This document shows positions 25,451 to 34,886 of a DNA stretch of 64,000 nt, piece by piece. Position 1 is the first letter of the stretch, and each line of letters opens with the position of its first letter. Origin of the DNA: Shewanella denitrificans OS217 (GTDB lineage: Bacteria; Pseudomonadota; Gammaproteobacteria; Enterobacterales; Shewanellaceae). The translations under genes were made by a program, and so were the position numbers. The stretch covers positions 62,001-126,000 of the forward strand of contig NC_007954.1 in NCBI RefSeq assembly GCF_000013765.1. The letters are read 5' to 3'. A model generated the notes under the pieces. It had not been told where the DNA came from, did not search any database, and was given only the letters and a program-made list of their open reading frames with translations.

Positions 25451-25894
25451 ATGATTTCCAAGTGGGCAAAACGATTCTTTCAAATGGCAGAGCTGGTGGG
25501 GTCTTGGAGTAAAGATCCTTCGACCCAAGTGGGAGCTGTGATCACTAAACATAATCGTATCGTTTCTGTGGGCTTTAATGGCTACCCTCACGGTATTTCT
25601 GACAGTGCAGAAACCGATGATCGTGATATGAAGCTACTTAAAACCTTGCACGCAGAAGAAAATGCGATTCTTTTTGCTAAGCGAGATCTCGACGGCTGTG
25701 ATATTTGGGTCACTCACTTTCCTTGCCCCAATTGCGCCGCCAAGATCATTCAAACAGGGATCACTGGGGTGTTTTGCCCAGAACAAAATGCCGATTTTCT
25801 CTCCCGTTGGGGCGACAAAATCAGTATAAGCCAAGAAATGTTCTTACAAGCTGGGGTTAAGGTGACTTGGTTGCCACTGGATGAATTGGCTTAA
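25451..25894 (+). CDS. dCMP/cytidine deaminase family protein
   Basis: A zinc-dependent deaminase of 147 residues. The zinc site shows the HAEENA motif (near residue 69) and the PCPNCAAKI motif (near 93), with the catalytic glutamate in the first. The start SWSKDPSTQVGAVITKHNRI is typical of the deoxycytidylate deaminase (ComEB) group. The likely reaction is dCMP to dUMP for thymidylate supply; a modified-base substrate cannot be excluded. The gene begins after AAGGTGTACCTCT, and a TPR-like gene follows on the same strand. Confidence 0.85.
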   Translation: MISKWAKRFFQMAELVGSWSKDPSTQVGAVITKHNRIVSVGFNGYPHGISDSAETDDRDMKLLKTLHAEENAILFAKRDLDGCDIWVTHFPCPNCAAKIIQTGITGVFCPEQNADFLSRWGDKISISQEMFLQAGVKVTWLPLDELA

Positions 25895-25960
25895 ACTCAC
25901 TTAAATTTCGTTAAATTTAGTTCAAGGATTGAATATGCCGATTTTGATAAGTTAATTGAA

Positions 25961-26437
25961 GTGCTCAAGCTTAAGGCTCCTAAGGATTTAATCTGGCGCA
26001 GTCAGTTATTCGAAGGCTCTTATTACATGTCTCAGCCAGCATTAGCGACCATTTATGCCATTGAAATGTTCTTCGATGATATCCATAAATCGGTTGAGCC
26101 AGAGTCTGCCTTAGGCAAGCAAGGGCCGCAGGCTATTTATGAGTATTATCAAGGGCTGAGTCAACGCTATGGTTTTGAGGTGTCGGCAGTCAACTCGCTA
26201 TTAAGTTTAGCCAAGTCAAAAGCAGATCCTAAGCAGGCCTTAGCGGTGCATGAGTTTTGTGTGGCTAAGTATCCAAACAATGCTCATGCCCATCATGGGT
26301 TAGCAACGGCTTTGGCCGCAGTTGGACAATCGTCAGCTGCTATCACTGAATTAACACTGGCGATGAGCCTGACCACGCATCCATTTTATTTGAACCGCTG
26401 GGGTCAGTTGCTGGGGGAATATAAAGGAACGCTGTAA
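25961..26437 (+). CDS. Hypothetical protein with TPR-like end; start uncertain
   Basis: A protein of 158 residues from GTG 25961 that I do not recognise. Residues about 95-145 (LAVHEFCVAKYPNNAHAHHG and AVGQSSAAITELTLAMSL) look like one or two tetratricopeptide repeats. The frame stays open upstream to 25895, and the extra sequence IEYADFDKLIEV looks protein-like, but no ATG, GTG or TTG occurs there; AAGG then ATT at 25928 is the nearest candidate. The GTG lacks a good ribosome site. The true N-terminus is therefore open. Confidence 0.6.
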   Translation: MLKLKAPKDLIWRSQLFEGSYYMSQPALATIYAIEMFFDDIHKSVEPESALGKQGPQAIYEYYQGLSQRYGFEVSAVNSLLSLAKSKADPKQALAVHEFCVAKYPNNAHAHHGLATALAAVGQSSAAITELTLAMSLTTHPFYLNRWGQLLGEYKGTL

Positions 26438-26679
26438 AAGAAAGTTAAGCGGTTTAATGATAAATTTATGCTGAATTTAACTTTGATCAAAGTATTTCTA
26501 TGTTAACGATTTAATTGTTGATTAACTCGAATCGCTAAAATATATTACGCCATGGTAATGGATTTACTAAAGTTATGGACAGTTTTGAAATGGTTAGGAT
26601 GACTGTGTTTATCTTTTCTCTTTTTATTTCAGTCACATGAAGGTTTCAATTAACTTAATTAATAAAAAGAGTCATCGTC

Positions 26680-27165
26680 ATGAAAAATATCTATTTGGCT
26701 TTATCGTTAATCGCAGTTTCATTTTTCTCAGGTTGTGCTTCAGTACCTATGGCATCGTCGGAGCAAGACTCTGCGTTAAAGCAATTTCAACAACCAAAAA
26801 ATGGTAACGCGGGTTTATATATTTATAGGAACTCATTCGTTGGCCAAGCTTTAAAAAAGAATGTTTATGTCAACGGGCAGCTCCTCGGTGAAACGGCAAA
26901 CAAGGTTTACTTTTATAAAGAGTTAGCACCCGGTAATCACTCAATTTCCACCGAGTCTGAATTTAGTGAAAACGATATCAACTTACCCGTTGAGGCTGGT
27001 CAGTTGTATTTCGTTGAGCAGCACATAAAAATGGGCGTATTCGTCGGTGGTGCCAGTTTAGAGCATGTTGATAATGCTAAAGGGATGGACAATATTAAGC
27101 AATGTAAGTTGGCTAAAGCAACCGATCAAGTCGTCTACTTAAAAACTCCGGCCAATAAACTCTAG
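26680..27165 (+). CDS. DUF2846-type lipoprotein
   Basis: A lipoprotein of 161 residues. The signal peptide ends in the lipobox FFSGC (cysteine 19). The mature part contains GNAGLYIYRNSFVGQALKKN and VYVNGQLLGETANKVYFY, the pattern of the DUF2846 domain, a small beta-sandwich found in envelope lipoproteins. No function is established that I know of. It stands alone, followed by a terminator hairpin. Confidence 0.8.
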   Translation: MKNIYLALSLIAVSFFSGCASVPMASSEQDSALKQFQQPKNGNAGLYIYRNSFVGQALKKNVYVNGQLLGETANKVYFYKELAPGNHSISTESEFSENDINLPVEAGQLYFVEQHIKMGVFVGGASLEHVDNAKGMDNIKQCKLAKATDQVVYLKTPANKL

Positions 27166-27197
27166 CTTTCCTGAGTTATTCAAGCGTTTTGACTTTC

Positions 27198-27232
27198 ATC
27201 GCCCAGCCATAAAGCTGGGCGATTTTATTGAT
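27198..27232 (+). terminator. Intrinsic terminator after the lipoprotein gene
   Basis: A perfect ten-pair stem, ATCGCCCAGC with GCTGGGCGAT, has a six-base loop and is followed by TTTATTGAT. It lies between two convergent genes. Confidence 0.85.
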
Positions 27233-27267
27233 ATTTATATAATCAAAAATATGTCAATTTTCTTCGA

Positions 27268-28512
27268 TTACTGATGCACTAATTTACCCGTCTTGACCAC
27301 GTCTATTAATCGGTCGACGCCATAGCTGTAGGCAAGCTCTGCCGCTGAGCTAATGTTCCACAAACAGAAATCAGCCTGCATGCCCACCGCAAGGTGGCCA
27401 ACATTATCGCCAATGCCTAACGCCTTAGCAGCATTAACTGTCATGCCTGCAAGGGCTTCTTCTGGGGTAAGCCTAAACAGGGTACATGCCATGTTGAGCA
27501 TCAAGAGGCTAGAGCATATGGGTGAGGAGCCCGGATTGTAATCGCTGGCGACCACCATAGGCACCTTGTATTGACGTAATAAATCTATCGGTGGCAGCTT
27601 AGTTTCCCGCAAGAAGTAAAAAGCCCCGGGTAGCAGTACGGCGCAGGTGCCGCTTTCGCTTAAGGCTTTAACGCCAGCTTCATCTAAGTACTCTATATGA
27701 TCCACCGACAGGGCGCCCATCTGGGCAGCAAGCTGGCTACCACCAATATTGGATAACTGTTCTGCGTGTAATTTGATATCAAGGCCCGCTTGTTTGGCGG
27801 CAGTAAACACGCGCTTGGTTTGCGCTAGATTAAAGGCGATGCCTTCACAGAATACATCGACCGCATCGGCTAAGTTCTCTGCCATTACTGCGGGCAACAT
27901 TTCATTGACCACCAGATCCACATAGGCATCACTTCGTTCTGTGCTGTTGGCCGCGTCTTTGTATTCAGATGGGATAGCATGGGCGCCAAGGAAGGTCGTT
28001 TTAATGTCTACATGATGATGCTTGCCAAGCTCGCGGGCGACCCGCAGTAGCTTTAACTCAGTTTCAATATCTAACCCATAACCTGACTTTATCTCGACCG
28101 TAGTCACCCCTTCCTTGGCCAGCGCATTTAGGCGCTGACGTCCAAGCTCAAATAATTCGGCTTCATCGGCTTCACGGCAAGCTTTTACTGTGGATATGAT
28201 GCCGCCGCCAGCGCGGGCAATTTCTTCATAGCTGGCGCCTTTAAGGCGTAATTCAAATTCATTGGCGCGACTGCCGGCAAAGACCAAGTGGGTATGAGCA
28301 TCTATGAGTCCAGGCGTGACCCAATTGCCTTTGCCTCTGTAAACCGGTGTTGCCAGCACATCAAACTCTGGCAGCTCACTTCTTGGGCCAAGCCAGGCAA
28401 TTTTTCCGTCTTTGACTGCCATAGCAGCTTGTGTGATAGCACCATAAGGCTCGCCAATGTTGGCATCCATGGTGGCGATATTGATGTCAATCCAAACTTG
28501 ATCCCAAGACAT
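27268..28512 (-). CDS. hutI: Imidazolonepropionase
   Basis: A 414-residue amidohydrolase that opens the ring of 4-imidazolone-5-propanoate to N-formimino-glutamate, third step of histidine breakdown. Metal-site motifs are IDAHTHLVFAG (near residue 75), the histidine in LGAHAIPSEY, the HAEQLSNIGGSQ stretch and VASDYNPGSSP near the end. Length is normal. It is divergent from hutC, and the gap between them carries the palindromic operator candidate. ATG has AAAGGTAAG upstream. Confidence 0.95.
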   Translation of the reverse strand: MSWDQVWIDINIATMDANIGEPYGAITQAAMAVKDGKIAWLGPRSELPEFDVLATPVYRGKGNWVTPGLIDAHTHLVFAGSRANEFELRLKGASYEEIARAGGGIISTVKACREADEAELFELGRQRLNALAKEGVTTVEIKSGYGLDIETELKLLRVARELGKHHHVDIKTTFLGAHAIPSEYKDAANSTERSDAYVDLVVNEMLPAVMAENLADAVDVFCEGIAFNLAQTKRVFTAAKQAGLDIKLHAEQLSNIGGSQLAAQMGALSVDHIEYLDEAGVKALSESGTCAVLLPGAFYFLRETKLPPIDLLRQYKVPMVVASDYNPGSSPICSSLLMLNMACTLFRLTPEEALAGMTVNAAKALGIGDNVGHLAVGMQADFCLWNISSAAELAYSYGVDRLIDVVKTGKLVHQ

Positions 28513-28585
28513 AAACTTACCTTTTGTAGTGATATCAACGACTAGGCGTAGATGAAAAGTAAAATTCGAAAGCCACTTGTTTTGG

Positions 28586-28599
28586 CTTGTATATACAAG
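28586..28599. promoter_or_regulatory. HutC operator candidate in hutI-hutC gap
   Basis: The sequence CTTGTATATACAAG is a perfect 14-base palindrome centred in the divergent gap. The core TGTATATACA is the form reported for HutC sites in other Proteobacteria. A TATAAT box follows at 28614-28619, so bound repressor could block both directions. No binding test is possible here. Confidence 0.75.
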
Positions 28600-28668
28600 G
28601 TAGGATTATAGCCTATAATTGAAGCAGCTTTCACCTATTCAAGGTGACTAACCTACACGGGACTTATT

Positions 28669-29376
28669 ATGACAGCGCCGATTTTTGCTCAGATCAAGCA
28701 ACATATCATAGCCAATATTGAAAATGGCGCCTGGCAAGAAGATGATAAAGTCCCATCAGAGAACCAGCTCGCGAGCCAGTTTTCCTGTAGCCGCATGACA
28801 GCAAGACGCGCCGTGACTGAGTTGGTTGAGCAAGGTATTTTGGAGCGCAGCCAAGGACTGGGTACTTTTGTTTCAGGACTTAAGTCCCAGTCGTCACTGC
28901 TGACCATACGCAATATCGCCGATGAAATTAAAGAACGGGGCCACGGCTATAGTGTGCAGCAATTGGCTTTGACTGAAATCGCTGCTGCCGCCTCCATTGC
29001 TAATGCATTAGATTTAGAGGTGGGTAGCCCAGTGTTTTATTCTGTGCTGGTGCATTGCGAGCAAGGCCTGCCGCTACAACTTGAGCAGCGGTTTGTTAAC
29101 CCTAAATTGGTGCCAGACTATTTAGCCCAAGACTTCAGCCTGCAAACGCCCCATGAGTATTTATCTAAGGTGGCACCACTCACCGAAGCCAAGCATACGG
29201 TGGAGGCGATATCGGCCAATAGCCAATTTCAGCAGCAACTCAACATTGAAGCCAGCGAGCCTTGCCTGCAGGTGCTGAGACGCACTTGGTCACGCCAAGG
29301 CGTGGTGAGTTTTTCTCGTTTGATCCACCCAGGTAGCCGTTTCCGTTTAGGCGGCCACTTAAAGTTTTCTAAGTAA
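28669..29376 (+). CDS. hutC: Histidine utilisation repressor
   Basis: A GntR-family regulator of 235 residues. Residues 5-72 form the winged helix (PIFAQIKQHIIANIENGAW, PSENQLASQFSCSRMTARRA, GILERSQGLGTFVSG) and residues 90-232 are a UTRA effector domain, which binds urocanate in HutC. It is divergent from hutI and upstream of hutU and hutH on the same strand, as expected for autoregulated control of the pathway. Confidence 0.92.
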   Translation: MTAPIFAQIKQHIIANIENGAWQEDDKVPSENQLASQFSCSRMTARRAVTELVEQGILERSQGLGTFVSGLKSQSSLLTIRNIADEIKERGHGYSVQQLALTEIAAAASIANALDLEVGSPVFYSVLVHCEQGLPLQLEQRFVNPKLVPDYLAQDFSLQTPHEYLSKVAPLTEAKHTVEAISANSQFQQQLNIEASEPCLQVLRRTWSRQGVVSFSRLIHPGSRFRLGGHLKFSK

Positions 29377-29504
29377 TTTAAGCAACGCAAATTATTTTGC
29401 TGTAGGGCAATCGCGTGAGTTTATGTGTCACGGATTAAATTCAATAAATCAGCATGATAAATATATAACCAACAAGACACACTAACATTTTTGTCGAGGA
29501 CATT

Positions 29505-31199
29505 ATGGATACTAACAATAACAGGCACGACCCTAGCCGCCGCATTATCGCCCCTCACGGCAGCAAACTTAGCTGTAAAAGCTGGTTAACCGAAGCGCCG
29601 ATGCGCATGCTGATGAATAACTTGCACCCAGATGTGGCCGAGCGCCCTGAAGATCTCGTGGTATACGGCGGTATTGGCCGTGCGGCCCGTGATTGGCAAA
29701 GCTACGACAAGATAATCGAAGTGCTGCAGCGCTTAGAAGATGATGAAACCTTATTGGTTCAGTCGGGTAAGCCTGTCGGTGTGTTTCGCACCCACGCGGA
29801 TGCGCCGCGGGTCTTGATTGCTAACTCTAACTTAGTACCCCACTGGGCTAATTGGGAGCATTTCAACGAGTTAGATAAGTTAGGTTTGGCCATGTATGGC
29901 CAGATGACCGCAGGTTCTTGGATTTACATTGGTACCCAAGGCATAGTGCAAGGCACCTACGAGACTTTTGTGTCTGTGGCGAAACAGCACTTTGACGGTG
30001 TCGCAAAGGGTAAGTGGGTACTCACTGGCGGCCTTGGCGGCATGGGCGGCGCGCAACCTTTAGCGGGCACCATGGCAGGTTTTTCTGTATTAGCCTGTGA
30101 AGTGGATGAAACTCGTATCGATTTTCGCCTACGTACCCGTTATGTGGACAAAAAAGCCAATACCTTAGATGAAGCATTGGCCATGATAGATGAGGCCAAT
30201 AAAGCGGGTAAGCCTGTGTCTGTTGGGCTACTGGCCAATGCTGCCGATGTGTTTGCCGAACTAGTCGAGCGTGGTATTACGCCAGATGTAGTGACAGATC
30301 AAACCTCAGCACACGACCCATTAAACGGTTACTTGCCACAGGGCTGGAGCTTAGCGCAAGCCGCCGCTATGCGTAAATCCGATGAAGCAGCCGTGGTTAA
30401 GGCGGCTAAAGCTTCCATGGCAGTACAAGTGAAGGCCATGTTGGACTTGCAAGCCGCAGGTGCTGCGACCTTCGATTACGGCAACAACATTCGCCAAATG
30501 GCCCAAGATGTCGGTCTAGTAAACGCCTTCGATTTCCCAGGTTTCGTGCCAGCTTATATTCGACCCTTATTCTGCGAAGGCATAGGCCCGTTCCGCTGGG
30601 TGGCGCTTTCTGGCGATCCAGAAGATATCTACAAGACAGACGCCAAAGTGAAAGAACTTATCCCAGACGATAAGCACCTGCACAACTGGTTAGACATGGC
30701 CCGTGAGTGCATTGCCTTCCAAGGTCTGCCAGCCCGTATTTGCTGGGTTGGCCTAAAAGACAGGGCACGCCTTGCGGCGGCGTTCAATGAAATGGTTAAA
30801 AATGGCGAGTTATCGGCGCCTGTGGTGATTGGCCGCGACCATCTCGATAGCGGCTCGGTTGCCAGCCCAAACCGTGAAACTGAATCTATGATGGATGGCT
30901 CGGATGCGGTTTCTGACTGGCCATTACTCAATGCGCTGTTGAATACTGCCAGCGGCGCTACTTGGGTGTCATTGCACCATGGCGGCGGCGTAGGTATGGG
31001 CTTTAGTCAGCATTCTGGTGTGGTTATCGTCTGTGATGGCACTGATGCCGCAGCTAAGCGTGTCGAGCGGGTGCTATGGAATGACCCAGCCACAGGTGTG
31101 ATGCGTCACGCCGATGCAGGCTATGAGATAGCAAAAAATTGTGCCAGAGAGCAGGGCTTAGACTTGCCTATGCTAGATGTACCTAAGAAGGGGTTGTAA
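29505..31199 (+). CDS. hutU: Urocanate hydratase
   Basis: A cytosolic enzyme of 564 residues that uses tightly bound NAD to convert urocanate into imidazolonepropionate. Characteristic stretches include QSGKPVGVFRTHADAPRVLI, GGLGGMGGAQPLAGTMAGF (dinucleotide binding, near residue 175), DQTSAHDPLNGYLP and the conserved cysteine loop around ARICWVGLKDRARL. Length matches the family (about 555). The hutH start is two bases after the stop, so the two are one operon. Confidence 0.97.
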   Translation: MDTNNNRHDPSRRIIAPHGSKLSCKSWLTEAPMRMLMNNLHPDVAERPEDLVVYGGIGRAARDWQSYDKIIEVLQRLEDDETLLVQSGKPVGVFRTHADAPRVLIANSNLVPHWANWEHFNELDKLGLAMYGQMTAGSWIYIGTQGIVQGTYETFVSVAKQHFDGVAKGKWVLTGGLGGMGGAQPLAGTMAGFSVLACEVDETRIDFRLRTRYVDKKANTLDEALAMIDEANKAGKPVSVGLLANAADVFAELVERGITPDVVTDQTSAHDPLNGYLPQGWSLAQAAAMRKSDEAAVVKAAKASMAVQVKAMLDLQAAGAATFDYGNNIRQMAQDVGLVNAFDFPGFVPAYIRPLFCEGIGPFRWVALSGDPEDIYKTDAKVKELIPDDKHLHNWLDMARECIAFQGLPARICWVGLKDRARLAAAFNEMVKNGELSAPVVIGRDHLDSGSVASPNRETESMMDGSDAVSDWPLLNALLNTASGATWVSLHHGGGVGMGFSQHSGVVIVCDGTDAAAKRVERVLWNDPATGVMRHADAGYEIAKNCAREQGLDLPMLDVPKKGL

Positions 31200-31201
31200 T
31201 C

Positions 31202-32734
31202 ATGATGTCATTTGAATTAGTACCAGGCACCTTGAGCCTAGCTCAGCTGCGCCAGATCAGCCGTAACAAAGTGAACTTGCACTTAGCCGACTCGGCTATC
31301 GCCGAAATCAATCAAAGTGCCGCCATAGTGCAGCAAGTGTTGAGTGAAGGCCGTACTGTTTATGGTATCAACACAGGTTTTGGCCTATTGGCGAACACTA
31401 AAATTGCGCCTGAAGACTTACAGTTACTGCAGCGCTCGATTGTGTTGTCCCACGCTGCAGGTTTTGGTCAATACATGCAAGATGCCTCAGTTCGCTTGAT
31501 GATGGTGCTTAAGATCAACTCCTTAAGCCGAGGCTTCTCTGGTATTCGTTTGGAAGTGATTAACTTTTTGATTCAGTTGGTTAATGCCGGTGTTTATCCT
31601 TGTGTGCCTGAGAAAGGCTCAGTAGGCGCATCGGGCGATTTAGCGCCACTGGCTCATATGTGTTTGCCACTATTGGGCGAAGGCGAGATGAGCTACGAAG
31701 GGCAGATTATTTCTGCTAAAGAAGGCCTTGAAATCGCAGGCCTTGAGCCGTTAGAGCTTGCTGCCAAAGAAGGCTTAGCCCTGCTAAATGGCACCCAAGC
31801 TTCCACTGCACTGGCGCTCGAAGGCTTATTTAATGCCGAAGACTTGTTTGCGGCAAGTTCAGTGATAGGGTCTATGAGTGTGGAAGCGGCCATGGGCAGT
31901 CGTAGCCCGTTCGATGCCCGTATTCATGCGGCGCGTGGCCAGAAAGGTCAAATCGATTCGGCTGCCGTGTTCCGTCATTTATTAGGTGAAACATCGGAAA
32001 TCAGCCTAAGTCATGTTAACTGCACTAAAGTGCAAGATCCGTATTCGCTGCGCTGTCAGCCACAGGTATTGGGCGCATGTTTAACTCAAATTCGCCATGC
32101 GGCAGATGTCTTAGGGGTCGAAGCCAATGGCGTGACAGATAACCCGTTAGTATTCCAAGACACGGGCGATATTATTTCAGGCGGTAACTTCCACGCTGAA
32201 CCTGTGGCCATGGCGGCGGATAACTTAGCCATAGCCATTGCCGAACTTGGCTCCATTGCCGAGCGTCGCATTGCCTTGCTTATCGATTCAAGCTTATCGC
32301 ACTTACCGCCATTCTTAGTGAATAACGGCGGGGTTAACTCGGGCTTTATGATAGCCCAGGTAACGGCAGCAGCACTGGCTTCTGAAAATAAAACCTATGC
32401 CCATCCCGCCTCGGTAGACAGCTTACCGACATCGGCCAATCAGGAAGATCACGTCTCTATGGCGACCTTTGCCGCCCGCAGATTGCGTGATATGAGTGAA
32501 AACACCCGCGGCGTATTGGCAATTGAATTGCTTGCTGCGGCGCAGGGGTTAGATTTTAGAGCGCCTCTAGCACCCAGTGAGGCGGTGGCGAGTGCTAAAG
32601 CCGAGCTGCGTGAATTGGTCACCTTTTACGATAAGGACAGATTTTTTGCGCCTGACATCGAAAGCGCTGCTGAGCTTTTGTATAGCGCCAGCTTCAACGC
32701 TTATTTGCCTGCTGGATTAATGCCAAGCTTCTAA
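31202..32734 (+). CDS. hutH: Histidine ammonia-lyase
   Basis: A 510-residue enzyme that deaminates histidine to urocanate, the first pathway step. The self-forming MIO cofactor tripeptide A-S-G is in GSVGASGDLAPLAH (near residue 142). The active-site tyrosine is in VYGINTGFG, and QVTAAALASENK and QEDHVSMATFAARR are further family landmarks. Length is normal. A strong terminator follows 30 bases after the stop. Confidence 0.97.
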   Translation: MMSFELVPGTLSLAQLRQISRNKVNLHLADSAIAEINQSAAIVQQVLSEGRTVYGINTGFGLLANTKIAPEDLQLLQRSIVLSHAAGFGQYMQDASVRLMMVLKINSLSRGFSGIRLEVINFLIQLVNAGVYPCVPEKGSVGASGDLAPLAHMCLPLLGEGEMSYEGQIISAKEGLEIAGLEPLELAAKEGLALLNGTQASTALALEGLFNAEDLFAASSVIGSMSVEAAMGSRSPFDARIHAARGQKGQIDSAAVFRHLLGETSEISLSHVNCTKVQDPYSLRCQPQVLGACLTQIRHAADVLGVEANGVTDNPLVFQDTGDIISGGNFHAEPVAMAADNLAIAIAELGSIAERRIALLIDSSLSHLPPFLVNNGGVNSGFMIAQVTAAALASENKTYAHPASVDSLPTSANQEDHVSMATFAARRLRDMSENTRGVLAIELLAAAQGLDFRAPLAPSEAVASAKAELRELVTFYDKDRFFAPDIESAAELLYSASFNAYLPAGLMPSF

Positions 32735-32762
32735 GACGCATTTTCCACTTGCTAGTTAAAAC

Positions 32763-32789
32763 AAAAAAGGACCGCGAGGTCCTTTTTTT
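32763..32789 (+). terminator. Intrinsic terminator of the hut operon
   Basis: A stem of AAAAAAGGACC with GGTCCTTTTTTT and a four-base loop lies directly after hutH. The T-run lies on the plus strand; the symmetrical A-run means it could also end the convergent DUF3157 transcript. Confidence 0.9.
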
Positions 32790-32805
32790 ATGTCTTAGCC
32801 TAAGG

Positions 32806-33330
32806 TTAGCGAGATTTCAATTCGCTAATGCTCAGCTGGAGCAATTGCTTCTGCCACTGGGATTTATCTATGCCTTCTACCCAAAGGGTACGGCTCTGAC
32901 GTTGTTCACCTTTACGAAGGTAGGTTTCTGGCTGACGGAAGGTGGCCTTCCAAGCTTCCAAAGTTTCTGTTTTAAGCACTTGGCCTGAGTCTGAGAAAAA
33001 CTTGGCGGCCACTTCGACGAACACTATATGGTCACTACTGCTGCTGGACAAATTCAAGGTTAATCCAAGACGGTCGCCATCCCAGGTGCTGCTGGCTAGG
33101 CTGATTTTGATGCCATCTTTGGCTGTGGTCGTCAGTAGCTCTGGCTGCGCCAGTACTATGGGGGCTAAGGTTTGGCTGGCCTGCTCAACCACAATATACT
33201 CCCATGTGAAGTCATCTTTCAGTAAGACTTCTGCGCCATTTTCTAGGGTAAATTTACCTATGTCGGCGGCCTGTGCTGTCATGGCAAGCGCCAGCAGCGA
33301 AGCGGCTCCGAGACGTAAAAGAGTTGTCAT
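32806..33330 (-). CDS. DUF3157-type secreted protein
   Basis: A protein of 174 residues with a clear signal peptide (MTTLLRLGAASLLALAMTAQA). The segment GKFTLENGAEVLLKDDFTWE is the usual opening of DUF3157 proteins, followed by a beta-rich domain. No function is known to me. ATG 33330 is chosen because it begins the signal peptide and has GGGA upstream, although the frame extends to 33393. It is convergent with hutH. Confidence 0.82.
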   Translation of the reverse strand: MTTLLRLGAASLLALAMTAQAADIGKFTLENGAEVLLKDDFTWEYIVVEQASQTLAPIVLAQPELLTTTAKDGIKISLASSTWDGDRLGLTLNLSSSSSDHIVFVEVAAKFFSDSGQVLKTETLEAWKATFRQPETYLRKGEQRQSRTLWVEGIDKSQWQKQLLQLSISELKSR

Positions 33331-33588
33331 TGTTATTCCCTTTGGCATTGAATGTTCAATATGAGTGCTTATGTCTGTCAGTACTGATAGCACGATAAAA
33401 AGCTTGTTATAACATAGGTTAAGTCATTTTGTCCTGCACTAAGGTTGGCAGGAAGGGCTGGTCGAGTGAGGGAAGGCTGGAGGTGGTTTGAGAGGTTATG
33501 CTGAGGGAAGCTAAGTGTTCGTTGTGAAATGGTATTAGTGTAGGATACTGCTAGTTAATGCGATTGGGCGATTTCAGAGGGTTGGGTT

Positions 33589-34869
33589 GTGGATCAAGAT
33601 TTACGAATGCAAATAGTGTCATGGTTACAAGAGATTGGCATCAATAGTCAGCCTACAGACGGATTAGCGACGTCTTTGCTGCTTTCATTGTGCTTTTTGG
33701 CGGCTATGCTGGCGTACTTTATCGTGAAGCGGGTGGTTATCGAAGGCGTCAACATCATCATACTGAGATCCAAAGCAACCTGGGATGATGTATTTGTTCG
33801 CTTTAGGGTGTTGGAAAAACTGGCTATTTTAGTGCCTGCAGTCGTGCTAAACTTGTTTATTCCTGTCGCCATAAAAGAGCAAGCGGTATTGGCGCACCTC
33901 TTCGATAGAATACTCAGTATGGTGCTCGCCATTTTAATTATTCGGGCTATCTATGCAGCCCTGGATGCCATCAATGAAATTGCCGATATCAATTTAGTTA
34001 ATCGGCGCTTACCGATAAAGAGCTTTGTTCAGCTCACTAAATTATTCTTGTTTTTCATTGGCTTGATTATTTGTATCTCTATCCTTGCGGACCAGAGCCC
34101 GGTGTATTTCTTAAGTGGCTTAGGTGTAGCAACCGGTTTTGTGATGTTGGTGTTTCGCGACACTATTCTGGGCTTTGTCGCGGGGATTCAGCTCGCAGCA
34201 AACCGCATGGTGAGCAAAGGTGATTGGATCCAGATGGACAAATACGGCGCCGATGGTGCCGTCGAGGAAGTGTCATTAAATACCGTTAAAGTGCGCAATT
34301 GGGATAACACCATCACAATGATCCCAGCTTATGCTCTAGTGTCTGATGCCTTCAAAAACTGGCGCGGTATGTCTGAATCCGGTGGCAGACGGATCAAGCG
34401 TTCGGTCAATATTGATGTCAACAGCATTAAGTTTTTAACCGATGATGAAAGAATTCGCCTCGGTAAAGTGAATCATCTTAAAGAGTATTTGCCTAAGATA
34501 TTTTCAGAGATTTCCGAAGCCAACGCCAGCGTGAGTGATATCGATATGCCGGTGAATGGCCGCAGGCTTACCAATGTAGGCACCTTCAGGGCCTACTTGC
34601 AGCAATATTTGAACCATCATGAGCGAGTTCATAAAGACATGACCTTGATGGTGCGCCAGCTTGCACCCACCACAGAGGGTCTACCCATAGAGCTGTATAT
34701 CTTCACCAATGATGTGCGCTGGACCCATTATGAAGCGATTCAGGCCGACATATTCGACCATGTGTTCGCCATATTGCCTGAGTTTGGCCTGCGGGCGTTC
34801 CAAAACCCCACAGGGAATGACATTCGCAGCCTTAAAAGTGTGAGCCTTGGCCTTGATGGCGGGAAATAA
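33589..34869 (+). CDS. Mechanosensitive channel, MscS family (YbdG-like)
   Basis: A protein of 426 residues with about five membrane spans in the first 200 residues. The pore-lining part VYFLSGLGVATGFVMLVFRD and the following AGIQLAANRMVSKGDWIQM and GADGAVEEVSLNTVKVRNWD are MscS-family hallmarks. The large C-terminal cytoplasmic domain with VDINVDSIKF-like sequence matches the YbdG/MscM-type subgroup. GTG 33589 is used, with AGAGG eight bases upstream. Confidence 0.88.
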   Translation: MDQDLRMQIVSWLQEIGINSQPTDGLATSLLLSLCFLAAMLAYFIVKRVVIEGVNIIILRSKATWDDVFVRFRVLEKLAILVPAVVLNLFIPVAIKEQAVLAHLFDRILSMVLAILIIRAIYAALDAINEIADINLVNRRLPIKSFVQLTKLFLFFIGLIICISILADQSPVYFLSGLGVATGFVMLVFRDTILGFVAGIQLAANRMVSKGDWIQMDKYGADGAVEEVSLNTVKVRNWDNTITMIPAYALVSDAFKNWRGMSESGGRRIKRSVNIDVNSIKFLTDDERIRLGKVNHLKEYLPKIFSEISEANASVSDIDMPVNGRRLTNVGTFRAYLQQYLNHHERVHKDMTLMVRQLAPTTEGLPIELYIFTNDVRWTHYEAIQADIFDHVFAILPEFGLRAFQNPTGNDIRSLKSVSLGLDGGK

Positions 34870-34886
34870 AGTCTGAGCATTTTATA

